Source of the DNA: Roseicyclus amphidinii
GTDB lineage: Bacteria > Pseudomonadota > Alphaproteobacteria > Rhodobacterales > Rhodobacteraceae
DNA: 54,741 nt
Reading direction: 5' to 3'
Assembly (NCBI RefSeq): GCF_030163755.1
Contig: NZ_JASJOE010000022.1
Coordinates: 1-54,741, forward strand
The translations under genes were made by a program, and so were the position numbers. The notes under the pieces were generated by a model that made no database searches, was not told where the DNA came from, and saw nothing but the letters and a program-made list of their open reading frames with translations. Below are positions 42,699 to 51,372 of this stretch, in pieces (positions within the stretch are counted from its first letter, which is position 1; every line of letters starts with the position of its first letter).

Positions 42699-43235
42699 TC
42701 AGGCGGCGCCGATCTCCATGTTCACCGGGCGCGCGAAGGTGTTGAACACCGGCGACCACTTGGCGACATGCTGGATCAGCTCGTCGATGACCTCCTGCGG
42801 GGCGTCGGCCTCCATGATCACCTTCATGCGGACATCGGTGAAACCGACCGGCTTTTCCGACTGGTCGCCCGTGCCCCAGACGGCGGTGATGTTCAGATCC
42901 GCCTCCATCTCGATCTCGAGCTTGTTCACCGTGATCCCGCGATGGACGGCATTGGCGTGCAGCCCCACGCAGACGCAGGAGCCAAGGGCTGCCAGCGACG
43001 CCTCGGACGGGTTCGGCGCGGTGTCGTCGCCCAAGAGCCCCGGCGGCTCGTCCACGATGTAGGGCGGCAGGTCGCGGATGTAGTTGGCGTGGCGGAAGCG
43101 GCCCTCGGCGACGGTCTTGCACGACAGCGTCTTGATCGCCTTGGGGTCGGCCTTGCCCTTTTCGATCAGCCCTTCCAGGCCGGTCTTGTCGATCGGGGCC
43201 AGGCAGCCTGTCAGGACGGTTGCGGGTTCACCCAT
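42699..43235 (-). CDS. OsmC-family protein
   Basis: A 178-residue OsmC/Ohr-fold protein. ATG 43235 has a near-perfect AAGGAGG ribosome site; the longer frame comes from the antisense of the permease gene. Around residue 86 it has PSEASLAALGSCVCVGLHANAVHRGI, the family's catalytic cysteine helix, though with C-V-C in place of the common single C. The first conserved cysteine may be in LSCKTVAEGRFRH near residue 36. OsmC proteins reduce organic or inorganic hydroperoxides with thiols; some have hydrolase-like roles. It is the fourth gene of the cyanase operon. Confidence 0.88.
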   Translation of the reverse strand: MGEPATVLTGCLAPIDKTGLEGLIEKGKADPKAIKTLSCKTVAEGRFRHANYIRDLPPYIVDEPPGLLGDDTAPNPSEASLAALGSCVCVGLHANAVHRGITVNKLEIEMEADLNITAVWGTGDQSEKPVGFTDVRMKVIMEADAPQEVIDELIQHVAKWSPVFNTFARPVNMEIGAA

Positions 43236-43264
43236 GGTTGGTTCCTCCTTCTGGGATTTGGTTG

Positions 43265-44107
43265 TCAGGTGTCGCTGCGCAGCCAGCTGAAGCGCTTGAT
43301 CGCCAGCATGCAGAGCGTGTCGAGGGCGTAGCCGATGACACCGATCACAAGGACGGTGGCACCGAGACGGGCGTAGTCGAGACTGTCGCGCGCATCGTTG
43401 ATCGCGTAGCCAAGGCCGGAGGAGACGCCGAGGTATTCGGCGGGCACCAGCACGACCCAAGCGATGCCGAGCGCAAGCCGGATGCCGGTCAGGATGTCCT
43501 GCGCGATGGCGGGCAGGATCACGTAGACCAGAAGATGCACCGGCTTGGCGCCCAGGTTGCGCGAGACCTTGAGCCAGGCCGGGTCGATCCGGCGCACCCC
43601 CGCGGCGGTGGCGAACAGGATCGGCCAGACCGCGGCCACCGCGATCAGGAAGATGATCGCGCCGTCCCAGGTGGAGAACGCCATGACAGCGATGGGCATC
43701 CACGAAAGCGGCGAAATCATCCGCAGCAGCTGGAACGGCGCATTGCACAGGTCGCGCAGCCAGCCGATCCGCCCGATCAGGATGCCCATGGGCACCCCCG
43801 CCGCGATGGCGATAGCCAGCCCCCAGCCGACGCGCTCGAGGCTGGGCGCGGACATCGGCCAGATCTCGCCCCGCTGGATCATGTCCCACAGCCGCTCGAG
43901 CGTGGGGCCCGGCGCAAGCTGGCCAAAGGCGCGCATCCCGTCGCTTTGGGTGATCAGCCAGCCGCCGAAGGCCCAGAGCGCCCCGAGGATGCCGAGACCC
44001 AGCATCGAGATACCCAGGTTCCGCGCCATGCCCCTAAGGGCATCGGCGCGGGCCGTGTCGGCCTCGGTCACGACGGTGTCGTCAGGGGTGTAGGCCGCAT
44101 CGGTCAC
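43265..44107 (-). CDS. ABC transporter permease, nitrate/sulfonate/cyanate type
   Basis: A 280-residue permease with six helices of the NrtB/SsuC/TauC family. The motif SPLSWMPIAVMAFSTWDGAIIFLIAVAAVWPILFATAAGVRRIDPAWLKVSRNLGAKPVHLLVYVILPAIAQDILTGIRLALGIAWVVLVPAEYLGVSSGLGYAINDA includes the EAA loop. It starts with GTG 44107 overlapping the binding-protein stop (GTGA). It has a somewhat long N-terminal cytoplasmic part (about 30 residues). The substrate is set by the preceding gene. Confidence 0.94.
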   Translation of the reverse strand: MTDAAYTPDDTVVTEADTARADALRGMARNLGISMLGLGILGALWAFGGWLITQSDGMRAFGQLAPGPTLERLWDMIQRGEIWPMSAPSLERVGWGLAIAIAAGVPMGILIGRIGWLRDLCNAPFQLLRMISPLSWMPIAVMAFSTWDGAIIFLIAVAAVWPILFATAAGVRRIDPAWLKVSRNLGAKPVHLLVYVILPAIAQDILTGIRLALGIAWVVLVPAEYLGVSSGLGYAINDARDSLDYARLGATVLVIGVIGYALDTLCMLAIKRFSWLRSDT

Positions 44108-45354
44108 AGCGCCAGCACCTCTTCACGCTCGAACGGGTTGCCGGGGTTGACCGAGGGATCATCCAGCCATTCGGGGAAGCTTTCGACCGCGTTCCGCACG
44201 AAGCTGCGGTCGACCAGGTCCTCCGACACGAAGGCCGGGTCGAGATCGGCCAGGAAGGCCGCGTCGCCCGAGACCACCGTCTCGCGCAGGTAGGTGACGG
44301 TCAGCGCGTCCGCGCTGGGATAGGGCCAAGGCTGGAAGTCGATCCGCCCGTTGCCCCAGTCGCCATGGGTCAGCGCGCCGGTCTCGCCGTATTCGACGCC
44401 ATCGTAATGCGTCATCGCGCGTTCCACGACCTCGGCGGGCGCGGGCAGGTAGCCGCGGCCATCCCGGCTGATCATCCGGGCGACCTCGGCCTTGTTCTGC
44501 GAGGCATAGATCGCGCCGCGCACCACCGCGTTGGTCACCGCCTGCACCCACTCGGGCCGCGCGGTGATCGCCTCTTCATGGGTGGCGACCACGCAACAGG
44601 GGTGGTTCTTCCAGATGTCGCCGGTAAAGCGCAGCATCCGCGCCCCGGCCATCACCTCGCCCAGCGCGTTGAAGGGCTCGGCCACGATATAGGCGTCGAT
44701 CGAGCGGGCCGCGAGCGCCGGCGGCATCTCGGGCGGCGGCATGACCATCAGGTTGCACTCGTTCGGCGCCAGCGGCGCGGACTGGTCCTGGATCACCGGC
44801 GTGATGCCCGACTGGCGCAGCGCGTATTGCAGCACGATGTTGTGCATCGAGTACCAGAAGGGCACCGCGACCTGCTTGCCGCCCAGCCCCGCGAAATCGG
44901 TGATGTCGGTGTGCTCGCCCACGACAACGCCCGAGCCGTTGGTGTGCGCCCAGGCCAGCACTTTCACGGGGAAGTTGTTGTTGTAGCGCATCCAGATCGG
45001 GATCGGGTTCAGGAAATGGACAAGGTTGAACCGGTTCGCCACGAAGCTTTCGATCAGCGGCGCCCAGCCCCGGATCAGCGTGGGGTCCTCGGCCTCCAGC
45101 CCCTCGTCGGCGAAATAGCCGTTGGCGTGCGCCACCAGCAGCGCGGTGGCATCGGTGATCGGCAGGTAGCCGATGCGCACGACCTCGTCCTCCTGCGCGT
45201 AGGACATCTGCGGCAGGCTCGACAGAAGACCCGAAAGCCCGGCAAGCATGCCGCCCTTGCCCAGAAGGCCAAGCGCCCCCCGGCGGGAATAATCATGGGC
45301 ATAGGCGGCACGGGCCCAGTCCAGTTCGGCGCGGCGCAGATCGTCATCGGTCAT
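44104..45354 (-). CDS. ABC substrate-binding protein, NrtA/CmpA-SsuA type, Tat-exported
   Basis: A 416-residue binding protein. ATG 45354 has AGGAG 9 bases upstream. The N-terminus holds a twin-arginine signal: SRRGALGLLGKGGMLAGLSGLLSS after a leader of about 23 residues, long for a Tat signal. Mature part: VVRIGYLPITDATALLVAHANGYFADEGLEAEDPTLIRGWAPLIESFVANRFNLVHFLNPIPIWMRYNNN, typical of nitrate/bicarbonate/aliphatic-sulfonate binding proteins. PPPEMPPALAARSIDAYIVAEPFNA forms the second half of the pocket. Export by Tat rather than Sec is common in NrtA relatives. Ligand unknown; cyanate, thiocyanate or a sulfur organic are the options by context. Confidence 0.9.
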   Translation of the reverse strand: MTDDDLRRAELDWARAAYAHDYSRRGALGLLGKGGMLAGLSGLLSSLPQMSYAQEDEVVRIGYLPITDATALLVAHANGYFADEGLEAEDPTLIRGWAPLIESFVANRFNLVHFLNPIPIWMRYNNNFPVKVLAWAHTNGSGVVVGEHTDITDFAGLGGKQVAVPFWYSMHNIVLQYALRQSGITPVIQDQSAPLAPNECNLMVMPPPEMPPALAARSIDAYIVAEPFNALGEVMAGARMLRFTGDIWKNHPCCVVATHEEAITARPEWVQAVTNAVVRGAIYASQNKAEVARMISRDGRGYLPAPAEVVERAMTHYDGVEYGETGALTHGDWGNGRIDFQPWPYPSADALTVTYLRETVVSGDAAFLADLDPAFVSEDLVDRSFVRNAVESFPEWLDDPSVNPGNPFEREEVLAL

Positions 45355-45379
45355 GGTGGCAACTCCTATGCGGGGGGTG

Positions 45380-46225
45380 TCAGGCGGTTGTTTCGAAGAG
45401 ATGGGCAAGCCGCGCGCGCTCGGCCTCGAAGGCCGGGCTGTCGCGGTGGCGCTCGGGGCCGGGGTCGAGCATCGTGTCGGTCACGATCCGCCCCGGATCG
45501 GGGGCCATGATCAGCGCGCGGTCGGCCATGATCGCGGCCTCGGTGATGTCATGGGTCACAAGGACGACCGTCAGGCCCAACTCCTTGGCGATGCGGCGCA
45601 CGTCCTGCTGCAGCGCGCGGCGGGTGAAGGCGTCGAGCGCCGAGAACGGCTCGTCGAGCAACAGAAGGTCCGGCTGCGTCGCCAGCGACCGCGCCAGCGC
45701 GACACGCTGCTGCTGTCCGCCGGACAGGTCCTGCACGTTGCGGTCGGCATAGGCCGACAGGCCCACCATTTCGAGCAGCGCGGGCACGCGCTCGGGGATC
45801 TCGGCGGTCCGCCGCGCGAAGCGCAGCCCAAGCGCCGCGTTCTGCGCCACCGTCATCCACGGAAAGAGCGAGGGCGCCTGGAACATCACGACCCAGCGCG
45901 GCGACGCGCCCTGCACCCGGTTGCCGTCGATGAATACGCCGCCCTCGGCGGGCTGCATCAGCCCCGAGATCAGGTGCAGCAGCGTGGACTTGCCGCACCC
46001 CGAGCGCCCCACCAGCGCCAGAACCTGCCCCGCGGGCACGGTGATGGAGATGTCGTCGAGGCAATTCGCGGCCATCCCCCGGTAGCGGTGCGACAGGCCG
46101 TCGATCTGCACATGGGCACCGGTGGCCATCGGGGTTGCGCCTTTCGTGGTGGGGGGCACGGGCACGACCGCGGCCTCGGCTGCGCCCTGCACCTTGGCGG
46201 TGGCGAATTGCGCGTGGTGGGTCAT
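45380..46225 (-). CDS. ABC transporter ATP-binding protein, nitrate/sulfonate type
   Basis: A 281-residue ATPase, first gene of the cyanase operon. Walker A is GRSGCGKST, the Q-loop is in VVMFQAPSLFPWMTVAQNAALGL, the signature is LSGGQQQRVALARSLA, Walker B is LLLLDEPFSALD, and the H-loop is VLVTHDITEAAIMADR. ATG 46225 has GGGAGG upstream; the open frame beyond it runs through the promoter region. A 40-residue Pro/Ala/Thr-rich N-terminal stretch precedes the first strand, which is unusual for SsuB/NrtD. Divergent from the TetR gene. Confidence 0.94.
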   Translation of the reverse strand: MTHHAQFATAKVQGAAEAAVVPVPPTTKGATPMATGAHVQIDGLSHRYRGMAANCLDDISITVPAGQVLALVGRSGCGKSTLLHLISGLMQPAEGGVFIDGNRVQGASPRWVVMFQAPSLFPWMTVAQNAALGLRFARRTAEIPERVPALLEMVGLSAYADRNVQDLSGGQQQRVALARSLATQPDLLLLDEPFSALDAFTRRALQQDVRRIAKELGLTVVLVTHDITEAAIMADRALIMAPDPGRIVTDTMLDPGPERHRDSPAFEAERARLAHLFETTA

Positions 46226-46557
46226 GGATGCCTCCCGGCCGGATCTGGACTGTTCTGTATCGACGGTCAGGAAACCGATCTGTTTTGTCCAAGCTTCTCT
46301 GCGCCGCAGCACCCGATAACCCGGCACAGCCACGAAAAGGCGGCAAAACAGGCCGATTCTAACGGCATTTGCCTCAATTATGAGCGAAGATCGCCTTCGG
46401 CCGGCCGAATCCCGCCCGACCCAAAGGCAAGAATCGGATACCGATCTGTATTCTTTTTCTACAAGAAACCGCGGTCTTTCCTCTGGCGCGATGCACTCCA
46501 ACCTGAGATAATGAAACCGGACGGTATCCAGTATCCCGATGCAGGCGAGCCAAGACG
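46226..46557. other. 332-base divergent promoter region between the ABC operon and TetR
   Basis: No gene seen. It is AT-richer than average between 46240 and 46320 and again between 46440 and 46520. A direct repeat ACCGATCTGT-T/A-TT occurs at 46274-46286 and 46440-46452. The second copy overlaps an inverted repeat ATCGG-ATA-CCGAT (46433-46445). A shorter dyad ACCG-GA-CGGT lies near 46516-46525, close to the TetR start. These are the likely operators for the two divergent promoters. No RNA gene or riboswitch was recognised. Confidence 0.55.
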
Positions 46558-47256
46558 ATGAACATCAGGCCGACACCCACGGACGCGGCGACCGACGCCG
46601 CAACCCCGGCCACGGCCGAGGCGCCGATGCCGCTCGATGACCTCTGCGCAGGCGCGGGCACCGTCTGTTCGGCGCGCTACCGCGCCACCACGCCCGACCG
46701 GGTGCTCGCCGCCGCCTCGTGGCTCTTTTGTCACCACGGCTTCCAGGCGACGGGCGTCGATGCCATCGCGCGCCGCGCGGGCACGGCAAAAACCTCGCTC
46801 TACAAGCATTTCGGCAACAAGGAGCAGCTGATCGAAGCCGTCCTCGAACGCGAGGGTGCGGCCTGGCGCAGCTGGTTCTTCTCGGAAATGGCCAAGGTCG
46901 AGGGCACCGCCGAAGACCGGCTTCTCGCCGTCTTCGACATCCTCGGGACATGGTTCGCCGACCCGCATTTCTTCGGCTGCCCCTTCATCAACGCGCTGGG
47001 CGAGTTCGACGTGAACAACGCCCGGCTGCGCAAGATCCTCGCGGCGCACAAATCCCACCTCAACGGCTGGATCGCCGCGCAGGCCGAGATGGTCGGCACC
47101 CCCGACCCGGCCGATACCGTCGCGCAGTTCACCATCCTGATCGACGGGGCCATCGTGGCAGCCCAGGCCAGCGGCAACCCCGGCTACGCCCGCCAGGCGC
47201 GCGGCCTTGCCATGCTGCTGCTGCGCAGCCACGCCCCGGCAAGCGCCCGCAAGTAG
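46558..47256 (+). CDS. TetR/AcrR-family regulator
   Basis: A 232-residue regulator. A disordered Ala/Pro/Thr-rich tail of about 40 residues precedes the HTH (DRVLAAASWLFCHHGFQATGVDAIARRAGTAKTSLYKHFGNKEQLIEAVL, about 47-96). The C-terminal helices include FFGCPFINALGEFDVNN, a segment shared with TetR proteins of the AcrR/YxaF-like group that may bind thiol- or aldehyde-type ligands. It is divergent from the ABC/cyanase operon and the most likely repressor of it. Confidence 0.93.
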   Translation: MNIRPTPTDAATDAATPATAEAPMPLDDLCAGAGTVCSARYRATTPDRVLAAASWLFCHHGFQATGVDAIARRAGTAKTSLYKHFGNKEQLIEAVLEREGAAWRSWFFSEMAKVEGTAEDRLLAVFDILGTWFADPHFFGCPFINALGEFDVNNARLRKILAAHKSHLNGWIAAQAEMVGTPDPADTVAQFTILIDGAIVAAQASGNPGYARQARGLAMLLLRSHAPASARK

Positions 47257-47380
47257 CGCAATGGCGCTGGCATCGGGGGCACGGCCGCACCCGCGCACCG
47301 GCCAAACCCCAGGCGCAACTTGACTATTGGGCCCGAGTTCGGTCCAACGAAAGCGTAGCCAGTCAACCGCGTGCGTATCG

Positions 47381-50300
47381 ATGACCATCCCGGAAATCGT
47401 CGAAACCGTGATCCTCGCCGATGGCGAGCTTCTGGTTCACGCCGCCGAGGATGCGCTCGAGGCCGGCTTGCGCCTGCGCTGCGCCGAGGGGGCCGTGGCG
47501 CTGGAGCCGGTCGACGACCCCGGCTTTTCCCCGCCGCATGTGCCCCTGCGCAGATCCTTCTCCTTCCTGCCCGGCAGCGTGCCGCTGACCGAACGGCTGG
47601 CCGACGGGCGCAAGACCAGCTTCGGCGGCGAGGCGCAGGTCAACGGGCTGGTCGACTGGGCGCTCGAGGATGGCCGGACGGTGCAGATCCGCGTCGACGG
47701 CTTCGACCGCCCGCACGTGATCGAGATCGCCCAGACCCTGACGGTGCAGGCCGCCGATGCGGCGCTGGTGTTCGAGGCGTGGATCGCCTCGCACCGCTGC
47801 AAGGCCGAGCTTCTCGTCACCTTCGACCACGCCGACGGGCGACACCCGACCACGGTGACCCTGCCGCTGGACCCCCGCTTTCGCGGCGGCCGGTCGATCG
47901 AGGGGTATCAGCATGTCCTCGTGCCGCTGCCGTTCCGGCGCACGGGCTGCAGCGTGAAGATGCAGGTCAATTACCTGCAATACCGCCCCGACGAGGAAGA
48001 GAATTACCCCTATGTCTTCATCGCCGATGCGCAGATCCGCGAGCAGGCCGAGCGCGCGGCGACGATCCGGCCCCGCGAGCGGGCCATCGGCCCCGGTGCG
48101 GGCCGGGCTTGGTTCCGGGCGCGGGTGCCCGCCTTCCGCGCCCCCGCCGACGCCCCCGTCACCCTGCATCTCGGCGACGAGACGCTCGAGGTCTTCGCCC
48201 CCGAGGACAACGCCGTCACCCTGTGCGACGATTACGGGCATTCGCTGGTCCTGCGCGCAGCGCGGGCGCAGGCCATGTCGCTCTGGATCGACGGCGCGCG
48301 CGTCGGCGCGGCGCAGATCGGCCCCGAGGAAACCACCCTTCGCCTGCCCGACAGCTGCCTGAAGGGCGAGATCGTCGAGGTCTCGATCCGTGACCCGTCG
48401 GGCAGCCAGGTGTTCCTGTCGCTGCCGGTGCTGGCCCCGCGCATCCTGACCCCGCATGACGTCCTGTCGCGCGAGACGCGCGCGCCCTTTCCGACCGACC
48501 TGACGGTCCGGGCCAACCACCGCTACCGGGCCCTGCGCGCCCATCTTGCCCAGCCGGTCGAGGGGCTGGACCCCTCCGCGCTGGTGACCGCGCTCGACAC
48601 GCTCGACCGCACCCATGACACGCTCGCGCTGCGTCCCATCGCCTTTCCCGAGGTCGCCGAGCCGGTCGTCTCGGTGATCGTCCCGGCCCACAACCAGGTG
48701 CGCGTCACCTATTACGCGCTCTGCGCGCTTCTGGTGGCCCACAACCGGACCAGCTTCGAGGTGATCGTCGTCGATGACGCCTCCGGCGACGAGACCGCCG
48801 AGATCGAGACGCTGGTGTCGGGCATCACCGTGATCCGCAACACCGAGCCGCAACGCTTCATCCGCGCCTGCAACGCGGGCGTCGCCGCCGCGCGCGGCAC
48901 CTATGTCGCGCTGCTCAACAACGACACCGAGGTGACGGTCGGCTGGCTCGACGCGCTGGTCGACGCGTTCGACCGGTTCGAGGATGTCGGCCTTGCGGGC
49001 GCAAAGCTGATCTACCCCGACGGCCGGCTGCAGGACGCGGGCGGCATCGTCTGGAACTCGGGCAACCCCTGGAACTACGGCAACGGCGGCAACCCCTGGG
49101 ACCCGCGCTATTGCTACGCCCGGCAGGCCGATTACCTGTCCGGGGCAGCGCTGATGACCACGCGCAAGGCATGGGACAAGGTCGGCGGCCTGTCCTCCTA
49201 TCTCGAGCCGATGTATTTCGAGGACACCGACCTTGCCTTCAAGCTGCGCGAGGCCGGGCTGAAGACATGGTTCGTCCCCGCCTCGGTCGTCTATCACTTC
49301 GAGGGGGTGACCAGCGGCACCGACCCCGCGACCGGCTTCAAGCGATACCAGGAAATCAACCGCCCCCGCTTCAAGCGGCGCTGGACCAACGCCTATGCCG
49401 GCTTCGGGCGCGAGGGGCATCAGCCCGACCTCGAGAAGGACCGCGGCATCGTCGGGCGCGTGCTCTTCATCGACTACACCACCCCGCGCGAGGACCGCGA
49501 CGCAGGCTCCCATGCCGCGCGGCGCGAGATCGAGCTGGTGCAATCGCTCGGCTACAAGGTGACCTTCCTGCCGCAGAACCTCGCGCATCTGGGCAGCTAC
49601 ACCGACGAGATGCAGAACAGCGGCGTCGAGATGGTCTATGCCCCCTTCCATCTCTCGGTGCAGGAATTCCTCGAGAAACGCGCCGCCGAATTCGATGCGG
49701 TCTACATCACCCGCTATTACGTCGCGCAGGAAACAATCCACCTGATCCGCAGGCTGAACCCGCGCGCGCGGATCATCCTCAACAACGCCGACCTGCATTT
49801 CCTGCGCGAGCTGCGCACGGCCCTCGCCGCGGGCGATCCCGACCGGCTGGCGGCGGTGCGCGCGGTGCGCGAGCAGGAACTCGAGATGATGACCGCCGCC
49901 GATCTCGTGCTCAGTTACAACGAGGTCGAACACGCCGTCATCGCCTCCCACACCGAGGGGCGCGCCCGCGTCATGACCTGCCCCTGGGTCGTGCATGTCC
50001 CCGAGACGGTGCCGCCGCTGAAGAGGCGGCGCGGCCTGTCCTTCCTCGGCAGCTTCAACCACCACCCCAACACCGAGGGCGTCAAATGGTTCTGCGCCGA
50101 GGTGATGCCCCAGCTCGAGGGGCCGCGCACCCGGCTCACGATCTACGGCTCCGGCATGGGGCCCGACATCGCCGCGCTGGCCTCGGACCGGATCGACCCC
50201 GCGGGCTTCGTCGAAGAGCTGTCGGATGCCTATGACCGGCACCGCATCTTCGTGGCGCCGCTGCTGTCGGGCGCAGGCATCAAGGGCAAGGTTCTCAGCG

Positions 50301-50560
50301 CCATGGCCCACGGCATCCCCACCGTGCTCACCCCCATCGCCGCCGAGGGGATCGGCCTGCGCTCCGGCCATGACTGCCTGATCGCCGAGACGCCGCGCGC
50401 CTGGGCCGATGCCATCCTCGCCCTGTCCGAGGACGACGCGATGTGGCGGTCCATCTCGACGGCCGGGCGCGACTACGTCGCCGCGCGCTTCTCCTTCGCG
50501 GCGGGCCGCGACAAGATGAAGGCCGCCTTCGAGGCGATCGACCTCTTCGGGGCGGTCTGA
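47381..50560 (+). CDS. Large two-domain glycosyltransferase (GT2 plus GT4-like)
   Basis: A 1059-residue cytoplasmic enzyme. ATG 47381 is chosen because the frame upstream has only a TTG. Residues 1-420 form beta-rich, unrecognised sequence, possibly glycan- or partner-binding modules. About 429-650 is a GT2 domain: VVSVIVPAHNQ, VIVVDDASGDE, RFIRACNAGVAAARGTYVALLNNDTEV (D-x-D metal site variant) and PMYFEDTDLAFKLREAGLK (ED catalytic). About 693-1050 is a GT4-like fold ending SGAGIKGKVLSAMAHGIPTVLTPIAAEGI (E-x7-E region variant). Such double enzymes add sugars to O-antigen, capsule or exopolysaccharide. The sulfotransferase follows 3 bases after the stop. Confidence 0.9.
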   Translation: MTIPEIVETVILADGELLVHAAEDALEAGLRLRCAEGAVALEPVDDPGFSPPHVPLRRSFSFLPGSVPLTERLADGRKTSFGGEAQVNGLVDWALEDGRTVQIRVDGFDRPHVIEIAQTLTVQAADAALVFEAWIASHRCKAELLVTFDHADGRHPTTVTLPLDPRFRGGRSIEGYQHVLVPLPFRRTGCSVKMQVNYLQYRPDEEENYPYVFIADAQIREQAERAATIRPRERAIGPGAGRAWFRARVPAFRAPADAPVTLHLGDETLEVFAPEDNAVTLCDDYGHSLVLRAARAQAMSLWIDGARVGAAQIGPEETTLRLPDSCLKGEIVEVSIRDPSGSQVFLSLPVLAPRILTPHDVLSRETRAPFPTDLTVRANHRYRALRAHLAQPVEGLDPSALVTALDTLDRTHDTLALRPIAFPEVAEPVVSVIVPAHNQVRVTYYALCALLVAHNRTSFEVIVVDDASGDETAEIETLVSGITVIRNTEPQRFIRACNAGVAAARGTYVALLNNDTEVTVGWLDALVDAFDRFEDVGLAGAKLIYPDGRLQDAGGIVWNSGNPWNYGNGGNPWDPRYCYARQADYLSGAALMTTRKAWDKVGGLSSYLEPMYFEDTDLAFKLREAGLKTWFVPASVVYHFEGVTSGTDPATGFKRYQEINRPRFKRRWTNAYAGFGREGHQPDLEKDRGIVGRVLFIDYTTPREDRDAGSHAARREIELVQSLGYKVTFLPQNLAHLGSYTDEMQNSGVEMVYAPFHLSVQEFLEKRAAEFDAVYITRYYVAQETIHLIRRLNPRARIILNNADLHFLRELRTALAAGDPDRLAAVRAVREQELEMMTAADLVLSYNEVEHAVIASHTEGRARVMTCPWVVHVPETVPPLKRRRGLSFLGSFNHHPNTEGVKWFCAEVMPQLEGPRTRLTIYGSGMGPDIAALASDRIDPAGFVEELSDAYDRHRIFVAPLLSGAGIKGKVLSAMAHGIPTVLTPIAAEGIGLRSGHDCLIAETPRAWADAILALSEDDAMWRSISTAGRDYVAARFSFAAGRDKMKAAFEAIDLFGAV

Positions 50561-50563
50561 GGC

Positions 50564-51262
50564 ATGATCATCAACCGATCGGTCGGCTTCGCCTTCATCC
50601 ACATCCCGAAATCCGCCGGAACCAGCGTGACCCGCTACCTCGCGCCGTTGAACGGCCCCTTCGACCTCGAGATCGGGGGAACCGAGTTCGGCGAAGAGAT
50701 CCAGCGCGCCTACGCGCGGCGTCACGGCCTGCGCAAGCACTCCACGCTGGCCGAGGCGCAGGCCGCCATCGACATGGCCCGCCCGGCGGCGGGCGACATG
50801 TTCACCTTCAGCTTCGTGCGCAACCCCTATGCCCGGCTCGCCTCGATCTTCGCCTTCCTGCGGCGATGGGAGGGCTACAACCCCGAACTGCGCCGGATGA
50901 TGATCTCCTTCGCGGATTTCCCCGACTTCGTGGCCTCCGGCCTCTTCACGCGCCTGCCGGGGCCCGACGGCATGTTCCGCCCGCAATGCGACTGGCTGAA
51001 GCTCGGCGGGCACCTCGCCGAAGGCCTGCACTGGTTCAGGATCGAAGAGGTCGAAACCGCGACCGCGACCATCCGGCAGGAACTGGCCCGCCGCGGTGCC
51101 GACACAACCGCCCTGCCCGACCGTTTCCCCCACGCCAACCGCTCCGACAGCCCCGATCCGGCGCGGCTCGGGCTGGACCCCGACCTCCTCGCCCGGATCA
51201 ACGCGCATTACGCCGAGGATTTCCGAACCTTCGGCTACCCCGTCACCGGCGCGGGGCCCTGA
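50564..51262 (+). CDS. Sulfotransferase family 2 protein (carbohydrate sulfotransferase-like)
   Basis: A 232-residue enzyme that would move sulfate from PAPS to an acceptor. FAFIHIPKSAGTSVTRYL (10-27) is the 5'-phosphosulfate loop and FSFVRNPYARLASIFAFL (about 82-99) is the 3'-phosphate motif. DWLKLGG and HWFRIEEVE complete the fold. The C-terminus DPARLGLDPDLLARINAHYAEDFRTFGY is the family's usual ending. The gene lies 3 bases after the large glycosyltransferase, so a glycan is the likely acceptor. Its last 110 bases are repeated downstream. Confidence 0.9.
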   Translation: MIINRSVGFAFIHIPKSAGTSVTRYLAPLNGPFDLEIGGTEFGEEIQRAYARRHGLRKHSTLAEAQAAIDMARPAAGDMFTFSFVRNPYARLASIFAFLRRWEGYNPELRRMMISFADFPDFVASGLFTRLPGPDGMFRPQCDWLKLGGHLAEGLHWFRIEEVETATATIRQELARRGADTTALPDRFPHANRSDSPDPARLGLDPDLLARINAHYAEDFRTFGYPVTGAGP

Positions 51263-51372
51263 CCGATCCGGCGAGGCTCGGGCTTGACCCCGACCACCCC
51301 ACCCGGATCAGCGCCCATGACGCCGAGGATTTCTGCACCTTCGGCTATCCCGTCAGCGGCGCGGCCCCCTGC
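51153..51372 (+). repeat. Tandem duplication of the last 110 bases of the sulfotransferase gene
   Basis: Copy 1 (51153-51262) is the gene's own end including the stop. Copy 2 (51263-51372) follows without a gap and matches at roughly 85% of positions by eye. 110 is not a multiple of three, so copy 2 is out of frame with the gene and not translated with it. In its own frame it still reads DPARLGLDPDHPTRISAHDAEDFCTFGYPV. Confidence 0.85.

Noticed and set aside
47363-51208. Very long open frame on the minus strand opposite the glycosyltransferase
   Set aside because: It mirrors the codon pattern of the plus-strand gene, is rich in Arg/Gly/His/Asp from antisense GC codons, and shows no domain. 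GC-rich antisense shadow.
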